From a virus, in the IMG/VR virus record IMGVR_UViG_3300034683_000041, positions 54,396 through 118,395 of that record: a stretch of DNA of 64,000 nucleotides; one strand, given 5' to 3'. Each line of letters opens with the position of its first letter. Positions within the stretch are counted from its first letter, which is position 1. Below are positions 24,332-33,207 of this stretch, in pieces. Made by a program: the position numbers and the translations under genes. Below the pieces are notes generated by a model. The model did not search any database and was not told the DNA's origin. It saw only the letters and a list, made by a program, of their open reading frames with translations.

Positions 24332-26842
24332 ATGAGTTTAAACCAAAAGTTAACAAGTTACGACGAAGGAGCAATCGAAACTAAAAACGATATGGAGTGG
24401 CTCAGACTTCGTCCAGAGAACCATATCCGTACAGTAGATGCTCAAGGTCAGTTACATGTCATCAAAGAAATATTAGACAACGCCCTAGACGAAACCGAGA
24501 TACGTCCAAATGGCAAAGTCGATATTCTTCTATTTCTGGATAGAAGAAAACACAAATGGCAAATCGCAATAGCTGACAATGGTCGAGGATTTCCATTCTC
24601 CGCATTTGTTCCTGCATTCACAGTACTTAAAACGTCCGGTAAATTTAACCGAGACTCATATGTAACTTCTAGTGGACTGAATGGTTTCGGTAGTAAAGTG
24701 GCAAATGCTCTGAGTGAGAATTTACGTGCTATCACTTGGAGAGATGGAAAAATAGCAACTCTACATACCCACCATTCTGACGTTGTAGATCACCATATAG
24801 AAAATTATTCTAACAATTACGGACACACTGGAACTGTCGTCATCTACGAACCATTGGACGAATATTTCGATGGGGTAGATGAGTTTGTCAATGACGCACA
24901 TTCTCAACTTTTTGACACTGCTCGATTACTTGGCATGTTCGCATCCAACAGCACCATAACTATCAAAGTAGTATCGAAAAGTTTAGATTCCAACGTGTGG
25001 ACTATTGGAGCAGAAGAAACACTCTCTCTTCTCTTCGATAAATACTGGAATGATCCTGCAACAGTCACTGTAGTGGATGGGACTGATCACAACGCTTCTC
25101 TTGATTTTCTCAGAACACTGTGGAAAGTAGACAGTAGTTTCATCTGGAGTGAACACTTCACATCGAAAGATATCCCTGAACTTGAGAATACCGTAATGAA
25201 AGTTCAGATGGAAGGCAAACGTTCTGTAGAGAAGCCAGTTCTTTTGATGTTTGATCTTACGATGTATTTGCCAAAGATCATGCGAGGAACGTGTGTTACT
25301 GCAGTTGTAAACAATATCCCATTAAAAGACAACAGTTCTAGTACGCACGTTGCAGCAGTTGCTGCTATGAAAACGATTCTCGCACCATTTGTAGACAATG
25401 AAGATTATCAAAAATTCTTCATCTCGGAGTATCGTCTACCTTTGTGTTTTGCTATGGGCATCAAGTTCGCAGAAGCAAGATTTGATTCTCTTGCCAAAGA
25501 TGCTATCTTTAACTTACCCTTTGAACGACGACTTCAGAACATGTTCGAAACTTGTTTTCGGATGTTCTCAGATGATTACTGGAAAGAACTTTATGAAAAG
25601 ATAGCTGACCATCTTGTTGTACAGTATCATGCGTATTATAACAAACCCATAACAAGCGCTAAAAGTTCTAAGAAACTTAGCTTGACCTTAGTAGATCAGA
25701 AGTTTCTTGATTGCAGTATCCGTGATCCTGAAAAATCAGAATTGTTCATAGTCGAAGGGGTATCTGCACAACACATAAGTGAAGGTCGAGATTCACGGTA
25801 CCAAGCTGCGATGATGATTCGAGGAAAACCCTTGAACGTTATGAAAACAGGTGGTAAAGGATCTACTCCTGTATCCAATCTGAACAATTACACTCCTTAT
25901 CAGGATCTTCAAAAAATCCTGAACGTACATCCAAGCCAAACCGATCTTAGTACTCTCCAATACAACAAGATCATTCTGCTCCAAGATGCTGACGTAGATG
26001 GAGGACATATTTCTACGTTACACATAGGTGCTCTTGCGAACATACACAAAGATCTTCTTCCTGCTGGCAAAGTGTATCTTGCTAACCCTCCACTCTACGA
26101 AGTCATAGTAGGGGATAAGAAAAAATATATACGAACCAAAGAAGATCTCATATATTTTCGAATCATTCAGTTGTACATGCCGGTACTTGATATCCATATA
26201 CAAGATAAAAATAAAACGATCTTTGTAGAACCCAAACAACTTCTTGATGATGAGTATATTGAGTTCTGCACACTGGTGAATCTTGTCGGAGACATCTACG
26301 ACGATCTTTCAAAAGAACTTGTCATCCCCAGATTGGTTCTCGAGTATATTGCAATGAATACTCACAGGCTACAAGGAAACTTGACTGATCGTGACATACG
26401 TAGTGTTTTTGGACATAGTTCGTCATATGACGTGCGTAGTGACATCATAACCATAGAGTTCGAAAGAAAAGACATTCGTTTCTCATTGACTGATGTTTGT
26501 GACGCACTTTATGAAGAGCTTCTCCCTCTGCTTCGCAAAATCTCGTACTTTGATATGCAGATCTTTGCCACTACGAACTACACTTCTCACTGGCAACAAA
26601 CGAAAGTCAGTTTAGTAACTCTGTACGAAACTTTCTTGCAACTGAATAGTAAATTAACCATCAAACGCCATAAAGGTGTAGGTGGTATGGACCCAAGTGA
26701 TCTAGAAAAGACTTGTGTTGATCCTAGCACGAGATTTTTACATCAGATAACTTCGGTAGGAGATATGGAACGAATTTGTCGCATTTTGGGCGACGATAGT
26801 TCCGTACGTAAGCAGATGCTCATCGATAGAGGACTACTGTAG
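24332..26842 (+). CDS. Type IIA DNA topoisomerase ATPase/TOPRIM subunit (GyrB/T4 gp39-like), 836 aa
   Basis: Works with the subunit at 28275 to pass one DNA duplex through another using ATP. Seen: KEILDNALDET (Glu46, Asp49, Asn50) of the GHKL ATPase, DNGRGFP at 82-88, the ATP lid GLNGFGSKVANALS near 115-128, a TOPRIM segment with FIVEGVSAQ, the metal-binding DADVDGGH, and the late KGVGGMDPSDL. Two deviations from gyrase are visible: EGDSA is EGVSA, and KGLGEM is KGVGGM. ATG 24332 is used because AAAGGA lies six bases before it; ATG 24329 directly precedes it, and TTG 24284 is unlikely. Confidence 0.88.
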   Translation: MSLNQKLTSYDEGAIETKNDMEWLRLRPENHIRTVDAQGQLHVIKEILDNALDETEIRPNGKVDILLFLDRRKHKWQIAIADNGRGFPFSAFVPAFTVLKTSGKFNRDSYVTSSGLNGFGSKVANALSENLRAITWRDGKIATLHTHHSDVVDHHIENYSNNYGHTGTVVIYEPLDEYFDGVDEFVNDAHSQLFDTARLLGMFASNSTITIKVVSKSLDSNVWTIGAEETLSLLFDKYWNDPATVTVVDGTDHNASLDFLRTLWKVDSSFIWSEHFTSKDIPELENTVMKVQMEGKRSVEKPVLLMFDLTMYLPKIMRGTCVTAVVNNIPLKDNSSSTHVAAVAAMKTILAPFVDNEDYQKFFISEYRLPLCFAMGIKFAEARFDSLAKDAIFNLPFERRLQNMFETCFRMFSDDYWKELYEKIADHLVVQYHAYYNKPITSAKSSKKLSLTLVDQKFLDCSIRDPEKSELFIVEGVSAQHISEGRDSRYQAAMMIRGKPLNVMKTGGKGSTPVSNLNNYTPYQDLQKILNVHPSQTDLSTLQYNKIILLQDADVDGGHISTLHIGALANIHKDLLPAGKVYLANPPLYEVIVGDKKKYIRTKEDLIYFRIIQLYMPVLDIHIQDKNKTIFVEPKQLLDDEYIEFCTLVNLVGDIYDDLSKELVIPRLVLEYIAMNTHRLQGNLTDRDIRSVFGHSSSYDVRSDIITIEFERKDIRFSLTDVCDALYEELLPLLRKISYFDMQIFATTNYTSHWQQTKVSLVTLYETFLQLNSKLTIKRHKGVGGMDPSDLEKTCVDPSTRFLHQITSVGDMERICRILGDDSSVRKQMLIDRGLL

Positions 26843-26851
26843 ACTACAAAG

Positions 26852-26877
26852 AAGGGGGTCGAATTTTCGACCCCCTT
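26852..26877 (+). terminator. Hairpin terminator after the topoisomerase B gene
   Basis: Eleven-base-pair G/C-rich stem (26852-26862 with 26867-26877) with ATTT loop. Confidence 0.7.
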
Positions 26878-26987
26878 ATCATATACTAGAGTGGAGGATA
26901 TTTTCGTTTATTTGCATTCTAAAACATCTAAATATAGTTTGGATAATGACCTATTCCAAATTAGTAGTGATCCGATGTGAGGAACAT

Positions 26988-27449
26988 ATGAAAATTAAAA
27001 CCTTTGCAGAAAGTCTGCAAGCGGCAGTGGTCAAAGTTACTAAAAACAGAAGTACCTTAAAAACAGGTACACTTTTGTTTGATAAAGATAGCTTCAAAAA
27101 CAACGCGCTATACCCCATAGCCAAACTTATACGATACGTATTCTACAAATTACAGATAACCGATGAGGAATATAAAGAAAAATTCCAACAATATTCGGAA
27201 GCATTGTTAGAGGAACCTTCTAAAATACATACTAACAGAAGAAACCTGTTGGATGCATTGAAGGCTAAAACATTAACCATTAAACAATTCGAAAAAGCAC
27301 TGACTGTGATGCAGTTCAGTATCACAGATATACAGTACACAATCAGGTCAAATGAAACAGGTGAAACTTACACCTTTGCTCTTTCAGATATCAATAAAGA
27401 AATCGAAAATGACAAAGTAGAACGAAATGGTTCTATTTCTGAGGAATAG
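26988..27449 (+). CDS. Hypothetical protein, 153 aa
   Basis: ATG 26988 follows TGTGAGG and is preferred over ATG 26946, which lacks an SD. The protein is helical and Lys/Glu-rich with an acidic C-terminus. No recognised motif. It lies between the two topoisomerase subunit genes and is followed by the next gene after eight bases, so it is probably cotranscribed with it. Confidence 0.6.
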   Translation: MKIKTFAESLQAAVVKVTKNRSTLKTGTLLFDKDSFKNNALYPIAKLIRYVFYKLQITDEEYKEKFQQYSEALLEEPSKIHTNRRNLLDALKAKTLTIKQFEKALTVMQFSITDIQYTIRSNETGETYTFALSDINKEIENDKVERNGSISEE

Positions 27450-27457
27450 GTGCAAGT

Positions 27458-28132
27458 ATGTCCGCACACATGTATTTAAAAGCACTGGAAAGTGAATGGG
27501 CTCTTCCTCTTAAAATCACTAGCAACCTTATAAAGCAGATGGTTGCTAGTTGTGGGTCTGAACCTACAAAAATCAAAGTCATAGAGAAAATAATCTTTCC
27601 TAAGAATTACATAAGCCCATTCGTATTCGCGGGAACGATGGACCCTAAGACCAAGTATTTTCCAAGATCTGTACAATTTCAAGGAATTGATCACATCGAA
27701 CGAGTGAAACCTAAAGATGTTACCAGATGGTTTGAAACCCATAGTTCAGTTTATCGTCAAGATAACTACGGAACTCAAGTTCTACTCAATTCTCAGACTT
27801 TGTCTCCAGAACCAGATAAATTCATACGTAAATTCGATGCAGCAATACCTGGGGTATGTGCTTGTAGACTGTCGGCTATCATAGAGTCTGCAAGTTCTGG
27901 AGCTACTAGAATCAGTTATTACTACACGATAAGAGTCGATGCTCCGGAAAGTCAGATCACTTTGATGAACTACCAAGATGGAAGTTTAAGTCAGACTACG
28001 ACACTTGGAGATTTTATTCGACATTTTTCGCAATACATGGCTACACTGATAAAGACCAGATTTAATCCTACACACATGTCTCCTGATGAAAAAGCTAGTT
28101 TTGAAAAGTTTTCCCTTCTAATACACATTTAA
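27458..28132 (+). CDS. Hypothetical protein, 224 aa
   Basis: Mixed alpha/beta protein without signal or membrane segments. Elements such as FAGTMDPKTKYFPRSV and RISYYYTIRV suggest a beta-rich core, but no family is recognised. It lies between topoisomerase subunits, suggesting a replication or DNA-related role by position only. A terminator hairpin follows. Confidence 0.6.
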   Translation: MSAHMYLKALESEWALPLKITSNLIKQMVASCGSEPTKIKVIEKIIFPKNYISPFVFAGTMDPKTKYFPRSVQFQGIDHIERVKPKDVTRWFETHSSVYRQDNYGTQVLLNSQTLSPEPDKFIRKFDAAIPGVCACRLSAIIESASSGATRISYYYTIRVDAPESQITLMNYQDGSLSQTTTLGDFIRHFSQYMATLIKTRFNPTHMSPDEKASFEKFSLLIHI

Positions 28133-28137
28133 CAAAA

Positions 28138-28165
28138 GTCCTATCTGGTACACTCCAGATAGGAC
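28138..28165 (+). terminator. Hairpin terminator
   Basis: Eleven-base-pair perfect stem (28138-28148 with 28155-28165) right after the gene ending at 28132. Confidence 0.7.
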
Positions 28166-28274
28166 CTACTCATCAACAGTATATTTCGGATATCAGAAAA
28201 TATGTTCCGAGAACTGATGGGAAATTATAACTGGTCTGCACTATGATATAGAAAATCTAATCTGGAGGAACTTT

Positions 28275-30497
28275 GTGTCATATAAGTACGATTTTCATTC
28301 CCAAGAACTAGTAGCTGAAGATGTCGTTCACGATAAGATGGCAAGCTTCGCAGAAGCTGTTGCATTAGATAAAGTCATACATGCAGTAGATGGTCTTAAA
28401 AGTGGTTATCGTCGTATATTGTGGGCTATCAGACACCACAAAGAATTCACGAACTTATATTCGTTTGTAGGTAAAGTTATGGAACATCACCCAGTGGGTG
28501 ACAGATCCATCAATGATGCGTGTATGCGTTGTATGCAACCTCATTCTGTAGGCATTCCTCTTCTTGAGGGAAAAGGAAATACCGGCAGATACTACGACGA
28601 AGATTGTGGAGCTAACAGGTACTTAAGCGTACGTATCTCAGAATTCACTCGAGAAGTATTTTTCCAAGGAATAGATCTTAGTACAATTCCTACCGTAGAA
28701 AAACCTACGTTCGATGGGGAAGAACCTAAATTCTTAATCCCTAAACTCCCTATGGCGCTACTTATGTATACGTTGACATTGGGGACAGGGTTTAAATCCG
28801 AAGTCTTTCCTATGAATCTTACGAACTTGTGTAATCTTCTGCTTCGTTATCTGGATCATAGAGCAAAAGACAAGTATGCTCCGTTCTATGTGAATAAATA
28901 TCCGGAATTGTTGATTCCTGATTTTCCTATCAGAAATATCATAACGAATTCGGATCAAATCATTCGCTCTCACGAAAGAGAAGATTATTCTCCTACACTA
29001 AAAGTAGAAGGGATCTTTGACGTTTCTGGACAGAAGATCACGCTAAGAACCACAGTATTCGGAGCTTCGTTTGGCAAAGTCGAACAAAATCTGAAAACTC
29101 TTCTTAGAGATAAAAATTCGTGGATACAAGATCTATTTACAGAATACCACAACCTTGCTACTATTCGGACAGAAGGTGCACTTGAGATCACAGTTAAGAA
29201 AACTGTAGATCCTATCATGGTAGCAAAACGACTTGCTAAAGAGTTGCGGTTGTATAAAGGGATAAAAGCTATACCTATCTACGGATTACCAAACAATACG
29301 TTACGGACGATGACTCCTGCGGAAATAATCGCTTTGTGGTTTAATTACCGGAAAGGTTCTATCATTTCCGGATTAAAACATGATCAGATAGAATTAGTCA
29401 GACAGGCTAATCTATTAAAAGTCAAAATCATGCTTGCAGATCACTGGGATGATGTTATCTCGATTGTCAGAACCCCCAATAGACAACCTGATGATATCCG
29501 AGAAGAATTGCAAGCAAGGTATGCTTTGACCTATGAACAAGCAGAAAATATCCTTCAAGGATCAAGTATCTTGTCGGTTAACGATAAAGTCAAAGATAAG
29601 AACATCGAAGCTCTGAATAAACTTCAAGATAAAATTTCAGAGTTGGCTCAAGCCAGACACAGTCCAGACGACCAAATCGAACAAGATATCGAGTTCTTCA
29701 AAAAGAAATACGGAACTCCTAGGAAAACCAAAATATCACAATATCTAGGACAAGTATTCATTAAGAATGGGAAAAATACACATTCTGTACAGTTTGACGA
29801 TTACGAAGAAGCTCTCCAGTATCTTAAAGATTACCCGACTGCAACTGTTCATGAATACGATCCGGATTGGAAAGTTACTCACTATGTGAATGCAGAAGGG
29901 TTAAGTGTGCCTATGAAAACTACACTACCCAAACGATTCGACGATTATTTACATCTGAGTACACCAAAAAAGCCTTACACTATCACGTTGAATGACTCAA
30001 CTGAAGCTATATTCAAAGGGGTTGTCTTCCCATCCAACCCTAACGTACAATCGTACATCGTCGGAAATAAGTTTTACGGAATCAAACGATCTGGAGAAAT
30101 AACTCTACTCAAACCTTCAGATATGACTAGTAGAAAAACTAAAGATGCTAAAGGTAGACAGACTGAGTACGTACATTTTGTTCCTGCTCACAAGCTTCCA
30201 GGTGTCTTAGTGTATTTCAACGACAAGACTCCAGATGAACTTTATTTCATGGCTATCTCGGAAGAAACCACCAAGTTGAACTTAGGAATCTTTGGAACTC
30301 CTATCTTTCTTGATTGTATTTCTCGAAAGAGGAAACTTCCGTATATTCTGAACTTACCTGCAACTACGGATTCAACTGTAAGTCACATTTACATCGAATC
30401 TATAGAAAAAGTTATGCGAGGTGGAGACTTTATTAAAGTTGCACTGAAACGAAAGTTGAAACGACATCCAGTATCCAAGAATATTGGAATTCTGTAG
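28275..30497 (+). CDS. Type IIA DNA topoisomerase cleavage subunit (GyrA/T4 gp52-like), 740 aa
   Basis: Carries the DNA-cleaving tyrosine. Starts with GTG after CTGGAGGAAC. Seen: AVDGLKSGYRRILW (residues 37-50), the GyrA 'DGLKP..RR..' helix; HPVGDRSI at 72-79; a GNTG element at 101-104; and CGANRYLSVRI with Arg115-Tyr116 as the catalytic pair, the same numbering as in T4 gp52. Downstream, IKAIPIYGLPNN and a long helical stretch form the coiled-coil and dimer gate. The last roughly 250 residues may be a shortened C-terminal domain. Its partner is the subunit at 24332. Confidence 0.9.
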   Translation: MSYKYDFHSQELVAEDVVHDKMASFAEAVALDKVIHAVDGLKSGYRRILWAIRHHKEFTNLYSFVGKVMEHHPVGDRSINDACMRCMQPHSVGIPLLEGKGNTGRYYDEDCGANRYLSVRISEFTREVFFQGIDLSTIPTVEKPTFDGEEPKFLIPKLPMALLMYTLTLGTGFKSEVFPMNLTNLCNLLLRYLDHRAKDKYAPFYVNKYPELLIPDFPIRNIITNSDQIIRSHEREDYSPTLKVEGIFDVSGQKITLRTTVFGASFGKVEQNLKTLLRDKNSWIQDLFTEYHNLATIRTEGALEITVKKTVDPIMVAKRLAKELRLYKGIKAIPIYGLPNNTLRTMTPAEIIALWFNYRKGSIISGLKHDQIELVRQANLLKVKIMLADHWDDVISIVRTPNRQPDDIREELQARYALTYEQAENILQGSSILSVNDKVKDKNIEALNKLQDKISELAQARHSPDDQIEQDIEFFKKKYGTPRKTKISQYLGQVFIKNGKNTHSVQFDDYEEALQYLKDYPTATVHEYDPDWKVTHYVNAEGLSVPMKTTLPKRFDDYLHLSTPKKPYTITLNDSTEAIFKGVVFPSNPNVQSYIVGNKFYGIKRSGEITLLKPSDMTSRKTKDAKGRQTEYVHFVPAHKLPGVLVYFNDKTPDELYFMAISEETTKLNLGIFGTPIFLDCISRKRKLPYILNLPATTDSTVSHIYIESIEKVMRGGDFIKVALKRKLKRHPVSKNIGIL

Positions 30498-30529
30498 ATA
30501 GATGAGTGGGGAATACCCCACTCATCTAT
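30498..30529 (+). terminator. Hairpin terminator
   Basis: Fourteen-base-pair stem (30498-30511 with 30516-30529), starting at the topoisomerase stop codon. Confidence 0.7.
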
Positions 30530-30551
30530 AGATATGAAAATATTTGACGGA

Positions 30552-30559
30552 TATATTAC
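30552..30559 (+). promoter_or_regulatory. TATATTAC early-type promoter motif
   Basis: TATATTAC in GGATATATTACTTTT, 42 bases before the ATG at 30601 and just after a terminator. Confidence 0.55.
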
Positions 30560-30600
30560 TTTTGTGAGTCTACAATCCTAAAGTAAAAAGGAGTACGATT

Positions 30601-30909
30601 ATGGGAATCTATATCAATCCTCAGGACAGGACTTCAAAAGAAGAATTTCTTAATGCTCATGCCATAGCATTGACAGAAGAAGAATTTCGGCAACACGTAA
30701 ACAGTTCTGACTACGAACAGTACTTTGCATTGGTGTGGATCAACAACGGATACTTCACTGCAGTAGCAGTAGCGTATTGTCCGAGAGAAGCGGCGGATTT
30801 GACTCTGCCCAACGATCTTCGAGAAAAACGGTATTACCTGATTGAAACCGATGTACTGTTAACTTCAAATGTGTTGCGCAAAGACGAGCTCAAATACTTG
30901 CAGAATTGA
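30601..30909 (+). CDS. Hypothetical small protein, 102 aa
   Basis: AAAAGGAGTACGATT precedes the ATG. An acidic, soluble protein with a beta-strand region YFALVWINNGYFTAVAVAY and no recognised motif. It has its own TATATTAC motif and a following terminator, so it is probably an early monocistronic gene. The function is unknown. Confidence 0.6.
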   Translation: MGIYINPQDRTSKEEFLNAHAIALTEEEFRQHVNSSDYEQYFALVWINNGYFTAVAVAYCPREAADLTLPNDLREKRYYLIETDVLLTSNVLRKDELKYLQN

Positions 30910-30911
30910 AA

Positions 30912-30962
30912 TGGGGGGGGGTATATCCCTCCCATTCCCGTTATATACGAACAATTATTTTT
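30912..30962 (+). terminator. G/C hairpin with downstream T-run
   Basis: A nine-G run pairs with CCCTCCC around TATAT; eight or more T follow at about 30957-30965. Confidence 0.6.
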
Positions 30963-30980
30963 TTTGAGTCTTGATTTCTC

Positions 30981-30990
30981 AGATACTATG
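30981..30990 (+). promoter_or_regulatory. AGATACTATG promoter motif
   Basis: TGATTTCTCAGATACTATG shares about 19 bases of pattern with 55172 and 57009. Read as a sigma70-type promoter it has TTGAGT (30964) 17 bases from TATGAT (30987). Confidence 0.45.
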
Positions 30991-31022
30991 ATCGATCTGT
31001 CCAATCAAATCAGGAGAAAGTT

Positions 31023-31697
31023 ATGAATGCCAAACGTAAAAAAGTTCAAGAATATATTCTTCAAACGATAGCTAAGATGGATCCTACTGGACCTAACGTA
31101 GAACGATACAAGAACATGTTTGCAGAAATGTCAGATCAAGAATTTGACAAATATATGAAGATGTTAAAAGAAGGGACAGTCAAACTTACAGTGTATGCTC
31201 CCAATATGAAAAACTATCTTAAGGTAGAAAACTTATTCAAAGCTGCAGAGTTTGTAAATGCCAAATTGTTCCATCGTATTCTGAGAACAGATCATACTAC
31301 TGGATTGCAGTATTGGAGTAATGAGAAGTATCTGGTAGTTACTCTTCCTATAAGAAGAGCTAGACAATTTTTGATGCACAAGATCTCTGTTGCGGAAAGT
31401 GATCAAAAGATCGATGCATTGACAGGACAGGTAACTAAACCAGACAAAGCTTCCGCAATATCCTTCGTGGAAGCACAGTTACTTGGAGCACAAGGATTAG
31501 AGAAAACTTTAGAAGAGTTTTTAAAAGTTCGTGGTGGAGATGTTCGAGCATTTGGGACATATAAACAACAATTGGAAGAAACCGGAGCTTCTCAGATGGC
31601 AGGACTTGATCCTACTACAGTACCTAGAAGTGCCGTAGTGTTTTCCAATATATTGCGATGCATGTACTACGACAACAATCTAGTTGAGGGGATGTAA
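31023..31697 (+). CDS. RNA polymerase beta-subunit C-terminal fragment-like protein, 224 aa
   Basis: The second half resembles the very C-terminal part of bacterial RNAP beta. LPIRRARQFLMHKISVAES fits the 'KLNHLVDDKMHARSTG' region. SFVEAQLLGAQGLEKTLEEF then RGGDVRAFGTYKQQLEETG fits '[41 protein letters not shown]'. The first 80 residues are helical and unassigned. The catalytic Lys motifs of beta are not here, so beta must be split into further pieces. SD CAGGAGAAAG precedes the ATG. Confidence 0.6.
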   Translation: MNAKRKKVQEYILQTIAKMDPTGPNVERYKNMFAEMSDQEFDKYMKMLKEGTVKLTVYAPNMKNYLKVENLFKAAEFVNAKLFHRILRTDHTTGLQYWSNEKYLVVTLPIRRARQFLMHKISVAESDQKIDALTGQVTKPDKASAISFVEAQLLGAQGLEKTLEEFLKVRGGDVRAFGTYKQQLEETGASQMAGLDPTTVPRSAVVFSNILRCMYYDNNLVEGM

Positions 31698-31702
31698 GTA
31701 CC

Positions 31703-33064
31703 ATGTTTTCTAAAGACAGATGGAAAGATGCGCAATCCGAAGTAAGTACCGAACAACTAGCTAATCGATCGGCTTTAGATATCGTGGCAAATCTTAAAGA
31801 TACTTTATCTCAGTTCGATACCTCATCCGATACAGATGTTAGTTTAAGTGGAACTTCTAAAGAATCAGTTATAAAAGAAGCACATGCCGAAGTGACTTAT
31901 ACTGAAGCTTTGGGTAGTGTAGTCGGAATAGATCCTGGAACTAATGAATCCATCACCACATTTGTGTCTTCCACGGATCAGGACAAAATAGATAATCCGT
32001 ACTTACAAAATGTCGCTAGTTCTGCAACTGAGATACACTACAGTTCAAAAGACATGCTAAAAGTGTCTCAACTTACGGGACAAGATATATCAGATCCAAA
32101 AGTCGCGGATCGAGAGTTGAAATCTTGGTATAGTGAAAAGTTAAAAGTTCTGGCTGCAAATACTTCTGCATTGCAAGAGTACTTGTCTGATGTACCTTTG
32201 AGTTCGTATGTTGAACACGAAACTCAAGTCCTGAAAGATATTACAGATCCTTCGGATGTTAAAGAGTTCGTAGACACTCGTATGGATGTTCTTCCACCGA
32301 ATCTTAAAAATGCACTCAATACCACTGCAGACAATACTCTTGGAAGTATGTCCAATAGGATTGGAGCTATAGGTAACGGCGTAACTTCTTTGACTAATTT
32401 TGGAGAAGATGCTTGGGATGTGCTACAGAATGGAAACTATCCTGCTATAGCTGACGAATTCGGTAACCCCATAGAAGGTATGGGAGGACTTCGTGTAGGA
32501 TTTAACAAGATCCAAGATCTTTACAAAGATGCTAACTCTTTATGTGATGAAATAGTCAATGCCTTCAAAGAGTTTTCTGGAGCTAAAGACATTTTTGATA
32601 TGCTTTTAAATGAAGCTATCAACAGTGGACTTGGTAATCTCATAGCTGCGCTTTTAAATTGTGGACAGGATACTTCACGTACCAGATACCACGATAGTCG
32701 AACTTCTTATCTTGCATATCTTGGACTTGAAAAATCCAGTTACAATGGAGATCCTTATAGTTTCAAGCAACTTCAAGATTTTCTTGGGGATTCAGCTATT
32801 TACGATGTGAAAGACAGTATGTTCAAATTGGGTAGCAATACAAAGTTTACTGAAGCAGATAAAGTCACATACACAGAACTTCTGAACATGAACAGTATAA
32901 CTGCTAACGAACTTTTTGAAGATACTGATGATTTTGGTATCACTGCGATCGATACAGATAAACTGACAGTAGCTACAAAAAATTCTGATTATTTGCCTAA
33001 CCAGGCATACGACGAAGATACTCAACTACTTGCACTTAATCTGTCTTCTCAATATTTCAAATAA
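31703..33064 (+). CDS. Hypothetical protein, possibly a virion protein, 453 aa
   Basis: Starts five bases after the RNAP fragment, so it is cotranscribed. The sequence is Ser/Thr/Asp-rich with an N-terminal low-complexity region (about 1-130), a Gly/Asn-rich middle (LGSMSNRIGAIGNGVTSL) and a more hydrophobic helix near INSGLGNLIAALLNC. No enzyme motif. The composition resembles phage virion components, but this is weak evidence. Confidence 0.6.
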   Translation: MFSKDRWKDAQSEVSTEQLANRSALDIVANLKDTLSQFDTSSDTDVSLSGTSKESVIKEAHAEVTYTEALGSVVGIDPGTNESITTFVSSTDQDKIDNPYLQNVASSATEIHYSSKDMLKVSQLTGQDISDPKVADRELKSWYSEKLKVLAANTSALQEYLSDVPLSSYVEHETQVLKDITDPSDVKEFVDTRMDVLPPNLKNALNTTADNTLGSMSNRIGAIGNGVTSLTNFGEDAWDVLQNGNYPAIADEFGNPIEGMGGLRVGFNKIQDLYKDANSLCDEIVNAFKEFSGAKDIFDMLLNEAINSGLGNLIAALLNCGQDTSRTRYHDSRTSYLAYLGLEKSSYNGDPYSFKQLQDFLGDSAIYDVKDSMFKLGSNTKFTEADKVTYTELLNMNSITANELFEDTDDFGITAIDTDKLTVATKNSDYLPNQAYDEDTQLLALNLSSQYFK

Positions 33065-33070
33065 CTAAAT

Positions 33071-33101
33071 GTATACTGGGACCAATCAGGTCCCAGTATA
33101 C
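33071..33101 (+). terminator. Hairpin terminator
   Basis: Thirteen-base-pair stem (33071-33083 with 33089-33101) after the gene ending at 33064. Confidence 0.75.
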
Positions 33102-33135
33102 TTATTAATACGTATGACCATCCAAACTACACGGA

Positions 33136-33143
33136 TATATTAC
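33136..33143 (+). promoter_or_regulatory. TATATTAC early-type promoter motif
   Basis: TATATTAC in CGGATATATTACTAG, 65 bases before the GTG at 33208 and just after a terminator. Confidence 0.55.
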
Positions 33144-33207
33144 TAGTTTGATGATGTCTCTTAATGTAGGTTAACTTCTTTTCACGCCTTAGAAAGGAGT
33201 AATTTTC

